Positions 1 to 10,299 of a DNA stretch of 39,819 nt are shown piece after piece. This stretch comes from Nocardia brasiliensis IFM 10847 (lineage in GTDB: Bacteria; Actinomycetota; Actinomycetes; Mycobacteriales; Mycobacteriaceae): assembly GCF_000710915.1 (NCBI RefSeq), contig NZ_BAUA01000158.1:1-39819 (forward strand), in the 5' to 3' direction. Position numbers and translations under genes: made by a program. The number at the start of each line of letters is the position of its first letter. The first letter of the stretch is position 1. The notes beneath the pieces are model-generated. The model did not search any database and was not told the origin of the DNA. It saw nothing but the letters and a program-made list of their open reading frames with translations.

Positions 1-465
1 TCCCTCACTCTCCTGCTTCCGACATTCTGGCAACAGACGCCGCAGTGTGCTGTGTAACAACCGTGGGCGTCAGCCTGCCATGAAGCCCGGGGGTCGTGGC
101 CCCCGACTCCACTCTAGTTGCCGGGGGGTACTGCCGCCGCCAGTCCACCCTATTGGCGACCGGCGTCAGCACGGTCATTCACTCATAACGTGAGCGTTGC
201 ATGATTCGTTTCCGACAAGGTTTTGCCCTCAGCGAACAGATGAAAACGTGGCAACCCGAACGTCCGTGCACAGTTCTTGACCGACCGAGGTCACCGCGCC
301 GCTGCTCGCTCTCGCCTGCTTGCCCGTGGCGGCACGACTGTTCGGCGCGGGTGGACTCGGCCGGACCGGCGAGCGGATGTGCCGATGGCGGGCCTGGCGC
401 TCGCTTCCACCCTACGGGAACCGACCGGTCAACGGTGATCGGCGCAGACGTCCGGCGACGCGCTG
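1..465. other. Non-coding stretch at window edge, downstream of the MFS gene
   Basis: I see no convincing gene here; the open frames on both strands have no family features. A short inverted repeat (CGGGGG at 88-93, CCCCCG at 100-105, 6-base loop) could be a weak terminator but has no T-run. The end of a gene lying outside the window cannot be excluded. Confidence 0.4.
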
Positions 466-2010
466 TCAGCGTTTGCCCGCCACCTCGAGCGGTGCGGCCG
501 CCGTGTCGTGCCTGCCCTCGCGCCACGGCAAACCGAAGGCGACCAGCAGGGCGCCGGCTCCGGTCGCGATCGCCGCCGTCATCGACGTCCAGAAGATCGC
601 ACCCGAGAAGGCCGCGCGCACCGCGTCGTATGCCTGCTCCCGCAGCGCGGGGATCGGGATCCGCCGGGCCACCTCCAACCCGCCGACCACCGAGGACACC
701 GCGGCGTCGGCGGCCTCCGGCGGCAGGCCGGCGCCCTCGACTCGCGGCCGGATCGCCGAGGAATAGTTCGAGGCCAGCACCGACCCGATGACCGCGACGC
801 CGAGCGCGCCGCCGATCTCGCGCGTCGTGTCGTTGATCGCGGCGCCGACACCCATGTCCGCCTCGGCGAGGTTGGACATCAGCAATTCGGTGGCGGGGCC
901 CTGCACCAGGCCGAGTCCCGCGCCCATCACCAGCGTCACCGGCAGGATCACACCGACGTAGGAGGTGTACTCGTCGGAGTAGGCCGCCACGATGAACCCG
1001 CCGCAGAAAATGGCCAGACCGAGCACCACCGGTGCGGCGGTGCCGAAGCGGCGGCCCGCCCACATGCCCACCGGTGCGGTCAGCGCGACGCCGAGCGCGT
1101 ACGGCAGCGCCCGCACACCGGTCTCCAGCGTCGAATATCCGCGTATCGCTTGGAAATACAGTGTGAAGAAGAACACGAAACCGAACAGTGCGAAGAACGC
1201 CACCGAGATCGCCGCGGCCGGAACGGCGAAGCGGCGGTGGGTGAACAGGCGCACGTCGAGCAGCGGATACGGCACCCGCAGCTGCCACCAGACGAACGCG
1301 GCCAGCGCGAGCACCGCGCCCGCCGCACCGGCCAGGGTCACCGGAGCGGCCCAGCCGTGCCGCGGCGCCTCGATGATCGACCAGACGAGCAAGCTCACGC
1401 CGAGCACCGAGAGCACGAGCCCCAGCGCGTCGAGCCGAGAAGGATTGTCTGCCTTGGCTTCCGGGACCCACAGGACGGTACCGGCGAAGGCGAGCACGGC
1501 CACCGGCACGTTGATCCAGAACACCGAATGCCAGCTGAAATGCGCCAGCAGCCAGCCGCTGACCAGCGGCCCGCACGCGATCGCGATGCCCGCCACCCCG
1601 GCCCACAGCCCCACCGCGATCGAACGTTCTCGCTTCTCCGTGAACAAGACGGTGACCAGCGCGAGCGTCGCGGGGAACACCGCCGCGGCGAAGACGCCGA
1701 GCACCGCTCTGGCCGCGATGAGCGCCCCGAGCGAGTCCACCGAGGCGGCGATCGCCGAGACCACCCCGAAGCCGGCCATGCCGATGAACAGCACCAGCCT
1801 GCGTCCGTATCGGTCACCCAGATTTCCTGCGGCCAGCAGGAATCCGGCGAAGGTCAGGGTGTAGGCGTCGACCGACCATTGCAGCCCGCTCACGCCGGCG
1901 CCCAACTCCCGGCTCAGGGTCGGCAAGGCGATGTTGATGATCGTGTTGTCGATCACCACGAGCACCTCGGCCAGGCAGAGCACCGCCAGGCCGAGGTAGC
2001 GGGTCCTCAC
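466..2010 (-). CDS. MFS drug/metabolite exporter, DHA2 (14-TM, EmrB/QacA-like) family
   Basis: A 514-residue polytopic membrane protein. The first helix is followed by the DHA2-type stretch VVIDNTIINIALP (residues 18-30). The loop between helices 2 and 3 carries the MFS motif GNLGDRYGRR (62-71), and GPLVSG in the fifth-helix region resembles antiporter motif C. Length and helix number fit proton-driven 14-TM exporters of the QacA/EmrB type, located in the plasma membrane. The GTG start overlaps the stop of the upstream SDR gene by four bases (GTGA), so the two are co-transcribed and probably translationally coupled. Because this pair is divergent from an NRPS operon, export of or self-resistance to the NRPS product is a reasonable inference; the substrate cannot be read from sequence. 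Confidence 0.9.
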   Translation of the reverse strand: MRTRYLGLAVLCLAEVLVVIDNTIINIALPTLSRELGAGVSGLQWSVDAYTLTFAGFLLAAGNLGDRYGRRLVLFIGMAGFGVVSAIAASVDSLGALIAARAVLGVFAAAVFPATLALVTVLFTEKRERSIAVGLWAGVAGIAIACGPLVSGWLLAHFSWHSVFWINVPVAVLAFAGTVLWVPEAKADNPSRLDALGLVLSVLGVSLLVWSIIEAPRHGWAAPVTLAGAAGAVLALAAFVWWQLRVPYPLLDVRLFTHRRFAVPAAAISVAFFALFGFVFFFTLYFQAIRGYSTLETGVRALPYALGVALTAPVGMWAGRRFGTAAPVVLGLAIFCGGFIVAAYSDEYTSYVGVILPVTLVMGAGLGLVQGPATELLMSNLAEADMGVGAAINDTTREIGGALGVAVIGSVLASNYSSAIRPRVEGAGLPPEAADAAVSSVVGGLEVARRIPIPALREQAYDAVRAAFSGAIFWTSMTAAIATGAGALLVAFGLPWREGRHDTAAAPLEVAGKR

Positions 2011-2891
2011 CTAGCGGCCGCCTTGACGAGCACCGTGTCGAGCACGCTGTCCGGCAACAGGCGCGAGGCGAAAGTCGCTGCCCACGAGTCGATACCGACC
2101 CGGTAGCGCACCTTGGGACGCTGCGCGGTCATCGCGTGCGCCACCGCGGCGGCGAACTGGTCCGGCTTGGTGCGGCTGGCTTTCGCGCGGCGCTCGTTCA
2201 TCGCGACGAACGCGGTGAACGGCTTCCGGTACACAGCCGCGACCTCGGGCGAAGACTCGCCGAGGATGCGCTCGGCGGTGTCGGAAACCTTGTCCCAGAT
2301 CGGCGTGAGAATGGCGCCCGGCTCGATCACCGACACACTCACCGACTGCGCGGTGAGCTCCCGGCGCAGCGAATCGGACAGGCCCTCTTTGGCGAATTGC
2401 GAGGTGGCGTAGACGCCCAGGAACGGCGAGGCAACCCGCCCGACACCGGAGCTGACATTGACGATCCGGCCCACCGGGCCGCCCGCCGACCGGCCCGCGC
2501 GCAGCAGCGGCAAGAAAGCCTGCGCCATCGCCATCGCGCCCACCACGTTCACCTCGAGCTGATAGCGCAGATCTTCTGCGGAAACGCATTCCAGCGGGGC
2601 CGAGACGCACACGCCCGCATTGTTCACCAAGCCCAGCAGCCCTTGTTCACCACACGTTTCGGCGACTTTTTCCCGGGCCGCCGAAATCGCCGCCGCCGAG
2701 GTGACATCGAGTTCGAGCGGGATCAGGTGTTCGGATTCGTTTGCCAAATCTTTCGCAGCTTCTTCCGATCGCACACCGGCGAAAACTGTAAAACCGCTGC
2801 GTGCGAGATGAATTGCGGCCGCCCGCCCCAAACCGGACGACGCTCCGGTCAGTACGACGGCGCCACGTGCTGTTCGATCACTGGGTTGCAT
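2007..2891 (-). CDS. SDR-family oxidoreductase with Gln in place of the catalytic Lys
   Basis: A classical short-chain dehydrogenase/reductase fold of 294 residues. The cofactor motif TGASSGLG is at 15-22, an Asp-Val (DV) pair at 62-63, NNAG at 90-93 and the catalytic-Ser strand VNVSSG around 144-149. The active-site Tyr161 is present, but the expected YxxxK reads YATSQ, so the Lys that lowers the Tyr pKa and holds the nicotinamide ribose is Gln165 (codon CAA). The enzyme may be inactive, use a relocated base, or have an unusual role. The ATG at 2891 is preferred because GAGGTGG lies just upstream; a GTG at 2942 would add 17 residues with no better signal. First gene of a two-gene operon with the exporter, divergent from the NRPS. 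Confidence 0.85.
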   Translation of the reverse strand: MQPSDRTARGAVVLTGASSGLGRAAAIHLARSGFTVFAGVRSEEAAKDLANESEHLIPLELDVTSAAAISAAREKVAETCGEQGLLGLVNNAGVCVSAPLECVSAEDLRYQLEVNVVGAMAMAQAFLPLLRAGRSAGGPVGRIVNVSSGVGRVASPFLGVYATSQFAKEGLSDSLRRELTAQSVSVSVIEPGAILTPIWDKVSDTAERILGESSPEVAAVYRKPFTAFVAMNERRAKASRTKPDQFAAAVAHAMTAQRPKVRYRVGIDSWAATFASRLLPDSVLDTVLVKAAAR

Positions 2892-3155
2892 ATCCACCTC
2901 ATCTACGTCAAACCATCTGCCGCCCAACGTGAAACAAGTCACGATCCCGAGTCTCGGGGCTTGCTACGCACGGGCACCACCCGCCAAGGTATGCATAACG
3001 GTGGGGTGCCGCAAACTGGGCAGCAAATGTGCGCAATGGGGCGCGGGGCGGGGACGGCGCTGCCCGAATTTCTCGTCGCAACACCGGCTTTCGTGCAGAT
3101 GGGACGCATTTTCGCGGCCGGTTTGTGCAGTGCGCCAAATGCTAGAGAGGCTTCG
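2892..3155. promoter_or_regulatory. Divergent promoter region between SDR/MFS and NRPS operons
   Basis: This 264-bp spacer must carry the promoters of both arms of the natural-product locus. It contains a perfect 13-bp palindrome CCCGAGTCTCGGG at 2946-2958 and an 8-bp palindrome TATGCATA at 2990-2997. Either could be an operator or part of a -10 region. The NRPS ribosome-binding site AGAGAGG lies at 3144-3150. No regulator gene is encoded inside the locus. Confidence 0.4.
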
Positions 3156-6100
3156 ATGATCGACCGTTCCCATTCGTCCCTCCCCCCGACGAAAAGCTGG
3201 CCGCTGACCGCTTATCAGCGCGACATCATGGCCATCGCCTCGCGGCACCCGGATCTTCCGATTGTCCAGGCGGCAGGCTACAGCCACATCGAGCAATCGG
3301 TCGATATCGCGCGGATCACTCGCTGCATCGAACTCGCATATCTCCGCAACGACGCACTGCGACTGCGGATCACGACCGTCGACGGCGAACTCCGGCAACA
3401 TCTCAGCGACGACACGCCCGAGGTGGAGGTGCTGGACTTCAGCACGGCACCCGATCCCGAGCAGGCCTGCCAGGAGTGGATGCTGGCCGCCAATCGGCGT
3501 GTCGTGCCGGCCGACAGCCAGATGCTCCGCTTCGCCGTCCTCGTCGACGGCCCGGACTCGTTCTATCTCTTCGGCCGGATGCATCACGCCGGCGGCGACG
3601 GCTGGGCGCTGAATATCGTTACCGGACAGATTATTACCGAGTACGAGAGTGAGGCGCCGACCGAGGCGCTGCCGCTCTACCAGATGCCGTCGTACCTCGC
3701 CTACGCCGAGCGGACGGCCGAATATCAGGCCACGCCGAGCTGGGCCGCCGATCGCGACTGGTTCGTCGACTACCTGGCGGACGTGCGGCCCGCCCTGTTC
3801 CCCAGGACCGCGACACTGGACACCGTCGAGCGGGGGATGCACTCGCTGCGGCTCGACCGCGAACTGGTGAACGGTCTACGCGCGACGGGTATTTCGCTGT
3901 TCTCGGTGACCTCTGCGGCGATCGCCGCCTATCTGGCCATGACGCACCGGACCGACGAGGTGGTGCTGGGCGTGCCGATGCTGAACCGGAACACGCCCGA
4001 GGAGATGCTCACCGTCGGCGATTTCACCAATGTGGCGCCGCTGCGGGTACGGCTGACGGGCGCGCCGACGCTGCTGCAGGTGGCCGCGCAAATCGCCGCC
4101 GAGGTGCGAGAACTGAAGAAGCGGCAGGGTTTTCCGTACGGTGACATCGTGCGTGCGCTCGCCGAGCGGCACGCCATGGTGCCGACGCTGTTCGACGTCA
4201 CCTACTCCTACAACCGGATGCCCTCGGCCGACCATATCGAGCGGCTGATGGCACGCTCCAAGTTCTTCTCGGCGGGCACCGTCGCCGAGGCGGTGAATAT
4301 CGTTGCGGTGGAGCATGAGCGAGACGGCACAGTGGATCTGCACGTCTTCGACTCACGAGACGTGTTCGACGAGAACTTCCCGATCACGGCCGCCATCCGG
4401 CAGGTCGGCGGGCTGCTCCGCGCGGCGCTGGCCGCGCCGGACGCGCCGATCGCCGAGTTGGACTGGCTGCCACGACCCGATCGCGCCGCACTGGAATCCT
4501 TCGAACACGGGCCCGACGCCGGGTTTCCCGACACCACGCTGGATCAGCTTTTCGCAGCGCAGGCGGCACGCACACCCGACGCCGCCGCGGTGCTGTTCGA
4601 GACCGGCACACTGACTTTCGGACAATTGCGCGACAAGGCCGACGGACTGGCCGCCGAACTGCTCCGGCGCGGGGTGCAGCGCGACGAGCGGATTCCGATC
4701 GTGGTACCCCGCTCCCCGGAACTCCTGATCGCGATCCAGGGCGTGCTGCGCGCCGGCGCCGCCTACGTCCCGATCGATCCCGGCTACCCGGCCGACCGGA
4801 TCGCCATGGTCATCGCGGAGAGCGGCGCGCGGTTCGTCATCGCCACCCCCGAACTGGACGAGCAGGCCACGCCGGGGTCGGTCCGCCGGATCCCGGTGGA
4901 CCAGCAAGGCGCGACTCTCGCCGAATCGACTGCAGCCCCAGCAGATCTCGCGTACGTGATCTTCACCTCCGGCTCCACCGGCAAGCCCAAGGGCGTCATG
5001 GTCGAGCATCGGTCGGTGGTGAACCGGCTGACCTGGATGCAGCGGCGGTATCCGCTGGACGCGAGCGATGTGATCCTGCAGAAGACCCCGGCCACCTTCG
5101 ACGTCTCGGTGTGGGAACTGCTGTGGTGGTCGATGACCGGCGCCAAGGTGGCGCTGCTCGGTCCGGACGGTGAACGCGATCCACGCCGGATCATCGACGC
5201 CATCGCGGCGCACGGCGTCACGGTGCTGCACTTCGTGCCGTCGATGCTCGGTCCGTTCCTGGCCGAATTGAGTGCCGATCCCGCTGCGCTCCAGCGTGTT
5301 TCGACCCTGCGGCGGGTGTTCTGCAGCGGTGAGGCGCTGCCGGCCGAGCTGGTGTCGCGCTTCGCGCAGGTGTTCGCCGGGACCGGGCAGGCCCCCCAGC
5401 TGGTGAATCTCTACGGCCCGACGGAAGCGACCATCGACGTCTCGTACTTCGATTGCCCGGCCGACCCGGCGGCGCTGACTGTCGTGCCGATCGGCCGCCC
5501 GATCGAGAACATCTCGCTCTCGATCCGCGATGCCGCGGGCCACCGCGTCCCGGCGGGGGTGCAGGGCGAGCTGAACATCGCGGGCGTCGGTGTCGCCCGC
5601 GGGTACCTCGACCAACCGGAACTCACCGCGGCGGCGTTCGTCCCGGACCCGGCGGTGCCGGGCGGGCGCCGGTACCGGACCGGCGATATCGCCCGCTGGC
5701 GCGCCGACGGCACCATCGAATACCTGGGCCGCACCGATGATCAGGTGAAGATCCGCGGCAACCGGGTGACCCTCGGCGAAGTCGAGAACCAGCTGCTCGG
5801 CGCACCCGGTGTGCGGGCCGCCGCCGTGCTCGACCGTCCCTCGGACACCCATGGCGCGTACCTGGTCGGCTATTTCGTCGCGGAGCACGCGGGTAGCGCG
5901 ACCGCGGACACCGTGGCCGCGCATCTGGCGGCCCGCGTGCCCGGTTACCTGGTGCCGAGCCGTTTCATCGAACTCGACGCCATTCCGCTCACCGCGAACG
6001 GCAAGGCGGATCGCCGCGCGCTGCTCGCCGCCGAGGCCGCCGCGCGCGGTGCGGGCGCCGGGCAGCCGCGCAACGCCACCGAGGCGGCGCTCGTCGAGAT

Positions 6101-9100
6101 CTGCGCGCAAGTGCTCGGCACCCCGATCGGGGTGCACGACAACTTCTTCACCCACGGCGGCGACTCGATTCTGGCGCTCGCGCTGCGCACGGCCGCCGAG
6201 CAACGTGGTCTCTATCTGGACGTGGACCTGCTGTTCGCCACGCCGACCATCGCCGAACTCGCCGCGCAGGTGACCGCGGCGCCGCGGGCCGAAGCGGACC
6301 GGGTGACCGAGCCGTTCGCGCTGCTTCCCCTGGTCGATCGGGCGGCCCTGCACGCTGCGGCGGACGCGTTCCCGGCGACCTCGCTGCAACTCGGCATGCT
6401 CTTCCACGCCGCGGAGCGCGCCGATGCCACGCTCTACAAGGATGTCTTCCGGTACCGGATCGCGATGCCGTGGCAGGAGGACCGGTTCCGTGCCGCCTTC
6501 GATCGGCTGGTCCACCGCCAGCCCGCGCTGCGCTCGGCGTTCGACCTGACCGGATACTCGGTGCCGCTGCAGATCGTGCGCCACCGCGTCGACGACGCCC
6601 TGTCGGTGGCGCCGGCCGACGATGCGGCACAGATCGACGAATACGTCGAGCAGCGCAGACATTTCGCCTACGACATCCGCAGCGCGCCGCTGTTCCACCT
6701 GCGCGTCTACCCCGCGGCCGAGCGGGTGGAGCTGGTGCTCAGCTTCCACCACGCCATCCTGGACGGCTGGAGCGTGGCCGACCTGATGCGGAGCCTGCTA
6801 CAGGACTATCTGAGCCACATGGGATTTGCGCTGCCGGACGTCGCGGCGGATCCGCTGCCGACCACAGTGCTCGCCGAGTACGCGAAGATCGAACAGCAGG
6901 CCGCCGACGATCCGGCGCACCGGGCCTACTGGCGCGAGTTCCTGCACAACGCGAACCCGACCGCGCTGCCGTCGCTGTGGCAGCACCTGCCGGACGAGGG
7001 CCCCGCGGTCCGTCCGCAGACGACCCTGCTGCTGCCGCGCGGATTGCAGGCCGCCGCACAACGTTTCAGTACCGAGCACCAGGTCCCGCTGAAATCGCTG
7101 TTCCTGGCCGCGCACTGCCTCGCGCTACGCGCGCTGACCGGGCAGGACGACGTGACCACGGGTGTCATCGGGCACGGCAGGCCGGGCCGGGCGGACGCGG
7201 AATCCATTGCGGGACTGTTCCTCAACACGCTGCCGATGCGACTCGACGCCACCGCGGCGACATGGTTCGACGCTGTGGACCAGGTGGCGCGGCGCGAGCG
7301 CGAGAGCTACCCGCACCGGCGCTACCCGCTGCGGTCGATCCTCGCCGATCGCGGCGCCACGGTGTTCGAAACGGCGTTCAATTTCGTCAACTACCACGTC
7401 TTCAGTGCGGTCACGGCGGTCGAGGGCCTCGAGTTCCTCGGCTTCGACGCACGTGAGGAGACCAATTTCCCGGTGCTGCTCACCGTGGCCACCGATCCAC
7501 GCGACGGCCGGATGCTGGTCCGGGTCGACGGCGACACCTCGCTCACCGAGCAGCAGTGCGCGGCGCTCGCGACCGCGTGCCTGCGGCTGCTCAGTTGCAT
7601 CGTCACCGAACCGCACGCGGCGATCGATGTCGGCGCCGACCGCGCCAATGCCCGGGATCTGGCCCAGCTGATCGCGGATCAGGCTGCCCGGCAGCCGGAT
7701 TCGATCGCCATCCGGTCGCAGTCGCACGCCTGGACCTACGACGAACTCGCGTATCGCGTCGAGGTGATCGCCGGCAAGCTGGCCGCGCTCGGCCTGCCGC
7801 CGCAGGCTCGGGTCGGCGTGCTGATGCAGCGCAGACCGGAACTGATCGCCACCGTGCTCGCGATCGCCAAGGTGGGCGCGGTCTGCGTGCCGCTGGACGT
7901 GCACTATCCGCCACAGCGGTTGCGCGCGATGATGGAGCGCAGCACACCGGCCAGGATCATCGCCGACGCCGAATACGCCGACCTGGTCCCGGATCCGGGA
8001 CTGCTGCTCGCCGCCGCCACGCTCACCGACGGCACCGGCGAGCCGGTGGGCCCGCTCCCGGTGGTGGCGCCGGACGCCCCCGCCTACGTACTGTTCACCT
8101 CCGGCTCCACCGGCGAGCCGAAGGGGGTGGTGATGCCGCACCGCGCGCTGGCCAACCTGGTCGAGTGGCAGAACAGCGCGGAGTCCGGCACCCGGGCGAT
8201 GAGCACCATGCAGTACGCGCCCCTGAGCTTCGACGTCTCGTTCCAGGAGATCTTCGCGACGCTCACCGCCGGCGGTCTACTGCGCCTGGCCGACGCCGCG
8301 CATCGCTCCGATCTGACCGCGCTGCTCGACACCGTGATCACCGAGCGGGTGCAACGGCTGTTCCTGCCGTTCGTGGCGTTGCAGGCGTTCGCGGAGGCCG
8401 CGATCGCGACCGGCCGCTACCCCACCGACCTGGCGGTGATCGTCTCCTCCGGTGAGCAGTTGCGGATCACCCCTGAGATCCAGAAGCTGCTGGCCGCGAT
8501 TCCCGGAGTGCTGCTGGAGAATCAATACGGGCCCACCGAAACCCATGTCGCGCTCAGCTATTCGATGCAAGGCGCACCGGACCGGTTCCCCGCGTTGCCG
8601 CCGATCGGACGCCCCATCGCCGGCGCGCAGGCACACCTGCTCGATCATCGGCTGCGGCCGGTGCCGACCGGTATCGAGGGCGAAATCTATCTGGGCGGTG
8701 CGGCTCTCGCCGCCGGGTACGAACAGCGCGGCGACCTGACCGCGCAGCGCTTCGTGCCCGCCGGGCCGAACGGTGAGATCCTCTACCGCACCGGCGATCT
8801 CGGGGTGCGGCTGGCCTCCGGCGATGTGGTGTGCCGGGGCCGGGCGGACAGCCAGGTGAAAATTCGCGGCTTCCGGGTGGAACCGGCCGAGGTGGAGTTG
8901 CAGATCGCCGCGCTGGCGGCGGAGTTCCCGGGTATCGCCGAAACCGCGGTGGTGGCACGGGAGTTCGGCGGTATCGACGCGGTCCTGACCGCCTTCCTCG
9001 TCGGGGACGAACTCGGCACGGAAGTCGCGGCGCTGACCGACCGGCTGCGTACCGTGCTCCCGGCGCATATGGTGCCGGCCCAATTCGCCTGGCTCGACGA

Positions 9101-10295
9101 ACTACCGAAGACGCCCAGCGGCAAACGCGACGACCGGGCGCTGCGGGAAATGCGGCTCGACTTCGCCGCGGACACCCCCGAATACCTGGCACCGCGCGAC
9201 GAGGTGGAGGCCGCGGTCGCGGCGATCATGGCCGAATTCGCCGGCATCCCCGCCATCGGCGCCGATCAGAACTTCTTCGCCGCGGGCGGCACCTCGGTCG
9301 GCGCCATGCGCGTGGTACTGAGCCTGAATCGGCGGTGGGACACCGAGATTCCGCTGGATACGTTCGTGAGCACGCCGACCGCGGCGGCGCTCGCCGCGAT
9401 CGTGCGCAACGATGGACGCCGGGCCTTCGATCCGTTGGTCACCCTGCGCGCCGACGGTGCGGGCGCGCCGCTGTTCCTGGTGCATCCGATCGGCGGAAAC
9501 GTCCTGTGCTACTTGGCATTGACGAAGCACCTCCCCGCGGATCGCCCGGTGTACGCGTTGCAGGCGGCGGGCGCGGATATCGGCAGCGAGCCGATCCGGT
9601 CGATGCAGGAGATGGCCGCCTCGTATCTCGCGGCGATCCGGCGCGTCCGTCCCGAAGGGCCGTATCACGTCGCCGGATGGTCGTTCGGCGGCTATGTCGC
9701 GCTCGAAATCGCCAGGCAGCTGCCGAAATCCGAGGTGGCCAGCGTCACGCTGCTCGACACCATCGCGTTGCGGCCGGGGGAACGCGCGCCGATCAAGAAG
9801 CAGGCGCAGATGAAGTGGTTCTTCCTGGAACTGCTCTGGTACGCCCGCGGGGCGGCGGCCGCGGAGTTCGAGTTCGACGAGGACATCGAGGACACCGACG
9901 AGCTGTTCGACCGGATGCTGACCGAGGCGATCGCCGTCGGCATCCTGCCGCCGGGCAGCTCCGCCCGCTCGATCCGCAGGCTCTACGACGTCTTCGAGGC
10001 CAATTCCGCTGCGGCGCGGGACTACCGGCTCGAGCCGCTCGACCGAGACGTCACGCTCCTGCGCGCGGAACAGGGCTTGCCGCCCGGTGTGGACATCGCG
10101 CACCAGATCGTCGGCACCATGTTCGACAGCGACTCCAACGGCTGGGCGGACTACATCGAGGGCGCGCTCGAGGTCGTATCGATCCCCGGCGATCACCTGA
10201 ACATGATGATCGACCCGCATGTGCGGACGCTGGCCGAGAAACTCTCGGCCAGCCTCGACACGGCGGAATCTGCTACGAGTACGGCAAGGCGGTAG
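3156..10295 (+). CDS. Two-module nonribosomal peptide synthetase, C-A(Ser)-T-C-A-T-TE
   Basis: A 2379-residue assembly-line enzyme. Domains in order: condensation (about 12-435; HHAGGDG at 143-149); adenylation 1 (about 450-965; TSGSTGKPKG at 604-613, FDVSVWE at 648-654, YGPTE from 753); carrier 1 (GGDS, Ser1004); condensation 2 (about 1065-1490; HHAILDG at 1198-1204); adenylation 2 (about 1510-2010; TSGSTGEPKG from 1648, FDVSFQE from 1692); carrier 2 (GGTS, Ser2047); thioesterase (about 2110-2370; GWSFGG with Ser2176, Asp2201, His2347). By hand alignment, pocket residues of A1 are D-V-W-H-F-S-L-I-D-K, essentially the serine code of EntF-type domains. A2 reads D-V-Q-L-V-S-Q-V-A-K, for which I have no firm match. 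There is no epimerase or methyltransferase. An N-terminal C domain suggests the first residue is acylated. The start is ATG after AGAGAGG (3144-3150); the frame stays open further upstream, but that part has no domain. The following gene begins 4 bases downstream. Confidence 0.95.
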   Translation: MIDRSHSSLPPTKSWPLTAYQRDIMAIASRHPDLPIVQAAGYSHIEQSVDIARITRCIELAYLRNDALRLRITTVDGELRQHLSDDTPEVEVLDFSTAPDPEQACQEWMLAANRRVVPADSQMLRFAVLVDGPDSFYLFGRMHHAGGDGWALNIVTGQIITEYESEAPTEALPLYQMPSYLAYAERTAEYQATPSWAADRDWFVDYLADVRPALFPRTATLDTVERGMHSLRLDRELVNGLRATGISLFSVTSAAIAAYLAMTHRTDEVVLGVPMLNRNTPEEMLTVGDFTNVAPLRVRLTGAPTLLQVAAQIAAEVRELKKRQGFPYGDIVRALAERHAMVPTLFDVTYSYNRMPSADHIERLMARSKFFSAGTVAEAVNIVAVEHERDGTVDLHVFDSRDVFDENFPITAAIRQVGGLLRAALAAPDAPIAELDWLPRPDRAALESFEHGPDAGFPDTTLDQLFAAQAARTPDAAAVLFETGTLTFGQLRDKADGLAAELLRRGVQRDERIPIVVPRSPELLIAIQGVLRAGAAYVPIDPGYPADRIAMVIAESGARFVIATPELDEQATPGSVRRIPVDQQGATLAESTAAPADLAYVIFTSGSTGKPKGVMVEHRSVVNRLTWMQRRYPLDASDVILQKTPATFDVSVWELLWWSMTGAKVALLGPDGERDPRRIIDAIAAHGVTVLHFVPSMLGPFLAELSADPAALQRVSTLRRVFCSGEALPAELVSRFAQVFAGTGQAPQLVNLYGPTEATIDVSYFDCPADPAALTVVPIGRPIENISLSIRDAAGHRVPAGVQGELNIAGVGVARGYLDQPELTAAAFVPDPAVPGGRRYRTGDIARWRADGTIEYLGRTDDQVKIRGNRVTLGEVENQLLGAPGVRAAAVLDRPSDTHGAYLVGYFVAEHAGSATADTVAAHLAARVPGYLVPSRFIELDAIPLTANGKADRRALLAAEAAARGAGAGQPRNATEAALVEICAQVLGTPIGVHDNFFTHGGDSILALALRTAAEQRGLYLDVDLLFATPTIAELAAQVTAAPRAEADRVTEPFALLPLVDRAALHAAADAFPATSLQLGMLFHAAERADATLYKDVFRYRIAMPWQEDRFRAAFDRLVHRQPALRSAFDLTGYSVPLQIVRHRVDDALSVAPADDAAQIDEYVEQRRHFAYDIRSAPLFHLRVYPAAERVELVLSFHHAILDGWSVADLMRSLLQDYLSHMGFALPDVAADPLPTTVLAEYAKIEQQAADDPAHRAYWREFLHNANPTALPSLWQHLPDEGPAVRPQTTLLLPRGLQAAAQRFSTEHQVPLKSLFLAAHCLALRALTGQDDVTTGVIGHGRPGRADAESIAGLFLNTLPMRLDATAATWFDAVDQVARRERESYPHRRYPLRSILADRGATVFETAFNFVNYHVFSAVTAVEGLEFLGFDAREETNFPVLLTVATDPRDGRMLVRVDGDTSLTEQQCAALATACLRLLSCIVTEPHAAIDVGADRANARDLAQLIADQAARQPDSIAIRSQSHAWTYDELAYRVEVIAGKLAALGLPPQARVGVLMQRRPELIATVLAIAKVGAVCVPLDVHYPPQRLRAMMERSTPARIIADAEYADLVPDPGLLLAAATLTDGTGEPVGPLPVVAPDAPAYVLFTSGSTGEPKGVVMPHRALANLVEWQNSAESGTRAMSTMQYAPLSFDVSFQEIFATLTAGGLLRLADAAHRSDLTALLDTVITERVQRLFLPFVALQAFAEAAIATGRYPTDLAVIVSSGEQLRITPEIQKLLAAIPGVLLENQYGPTETHVALSYSMQGAPDRFPALPPIGRPIAGAQAHLLDHRLRPVPTGIEGEIYLGGAALAAGYEQRGDLTAQRFVPAGPNGEILYRTGDLGVRLASGDVVCRGRADSQVKIRGFRVEPAEVELQIAALAAEFPGIAETAVVAREFGGIDAVLTAFLVGDELGTEVAALTDRLRTVLPAHMVPAQFAWLDELPKTPSGKRDDRALREMRLDFAADTPEYLAPRDEVEAAVAAIMAEFAGIPAIGADQNFFAAGGTSVGAMRVVLSLNRRWDTEIPLDTFVSTPTAAALAAIVRNDGRRAFDPLVTLRADGAGAPLFLVHPIGGNVLCYLALTKHLPADRPVYALQAAGADIGSEPIRSMQEMAASYLAAIRRVRPEGPYHVAGWSFGGYVALEIARQLPKSEVASVTLLDTIALRPGERAPIKKQAQMKWFFLELLWYARGAAAAEFEFDEDIEDTDELFDRMLTEAIAVGILPPGSSARSIRRLYDVFEANSAAARDYRLEPLDRDVTLLRAEQGLPPGVDIAHQIVGTMFDSDSNGWADYIEGALEVVSIPGDHLNMMIDPHVRTLAEKLSASLDTAESATSTARR

Positions 10296-10299
10296 ACGA

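Noticed and set aside
2136..3155. Upstream in-frame extension of the NRPS by 340 residues
   Set aside because: It runs antisense over the SDR gene, has no recognisable domain and unnatural composition, while ATG 3156 has a good ribosome-binding site and the C domain begins right after it.
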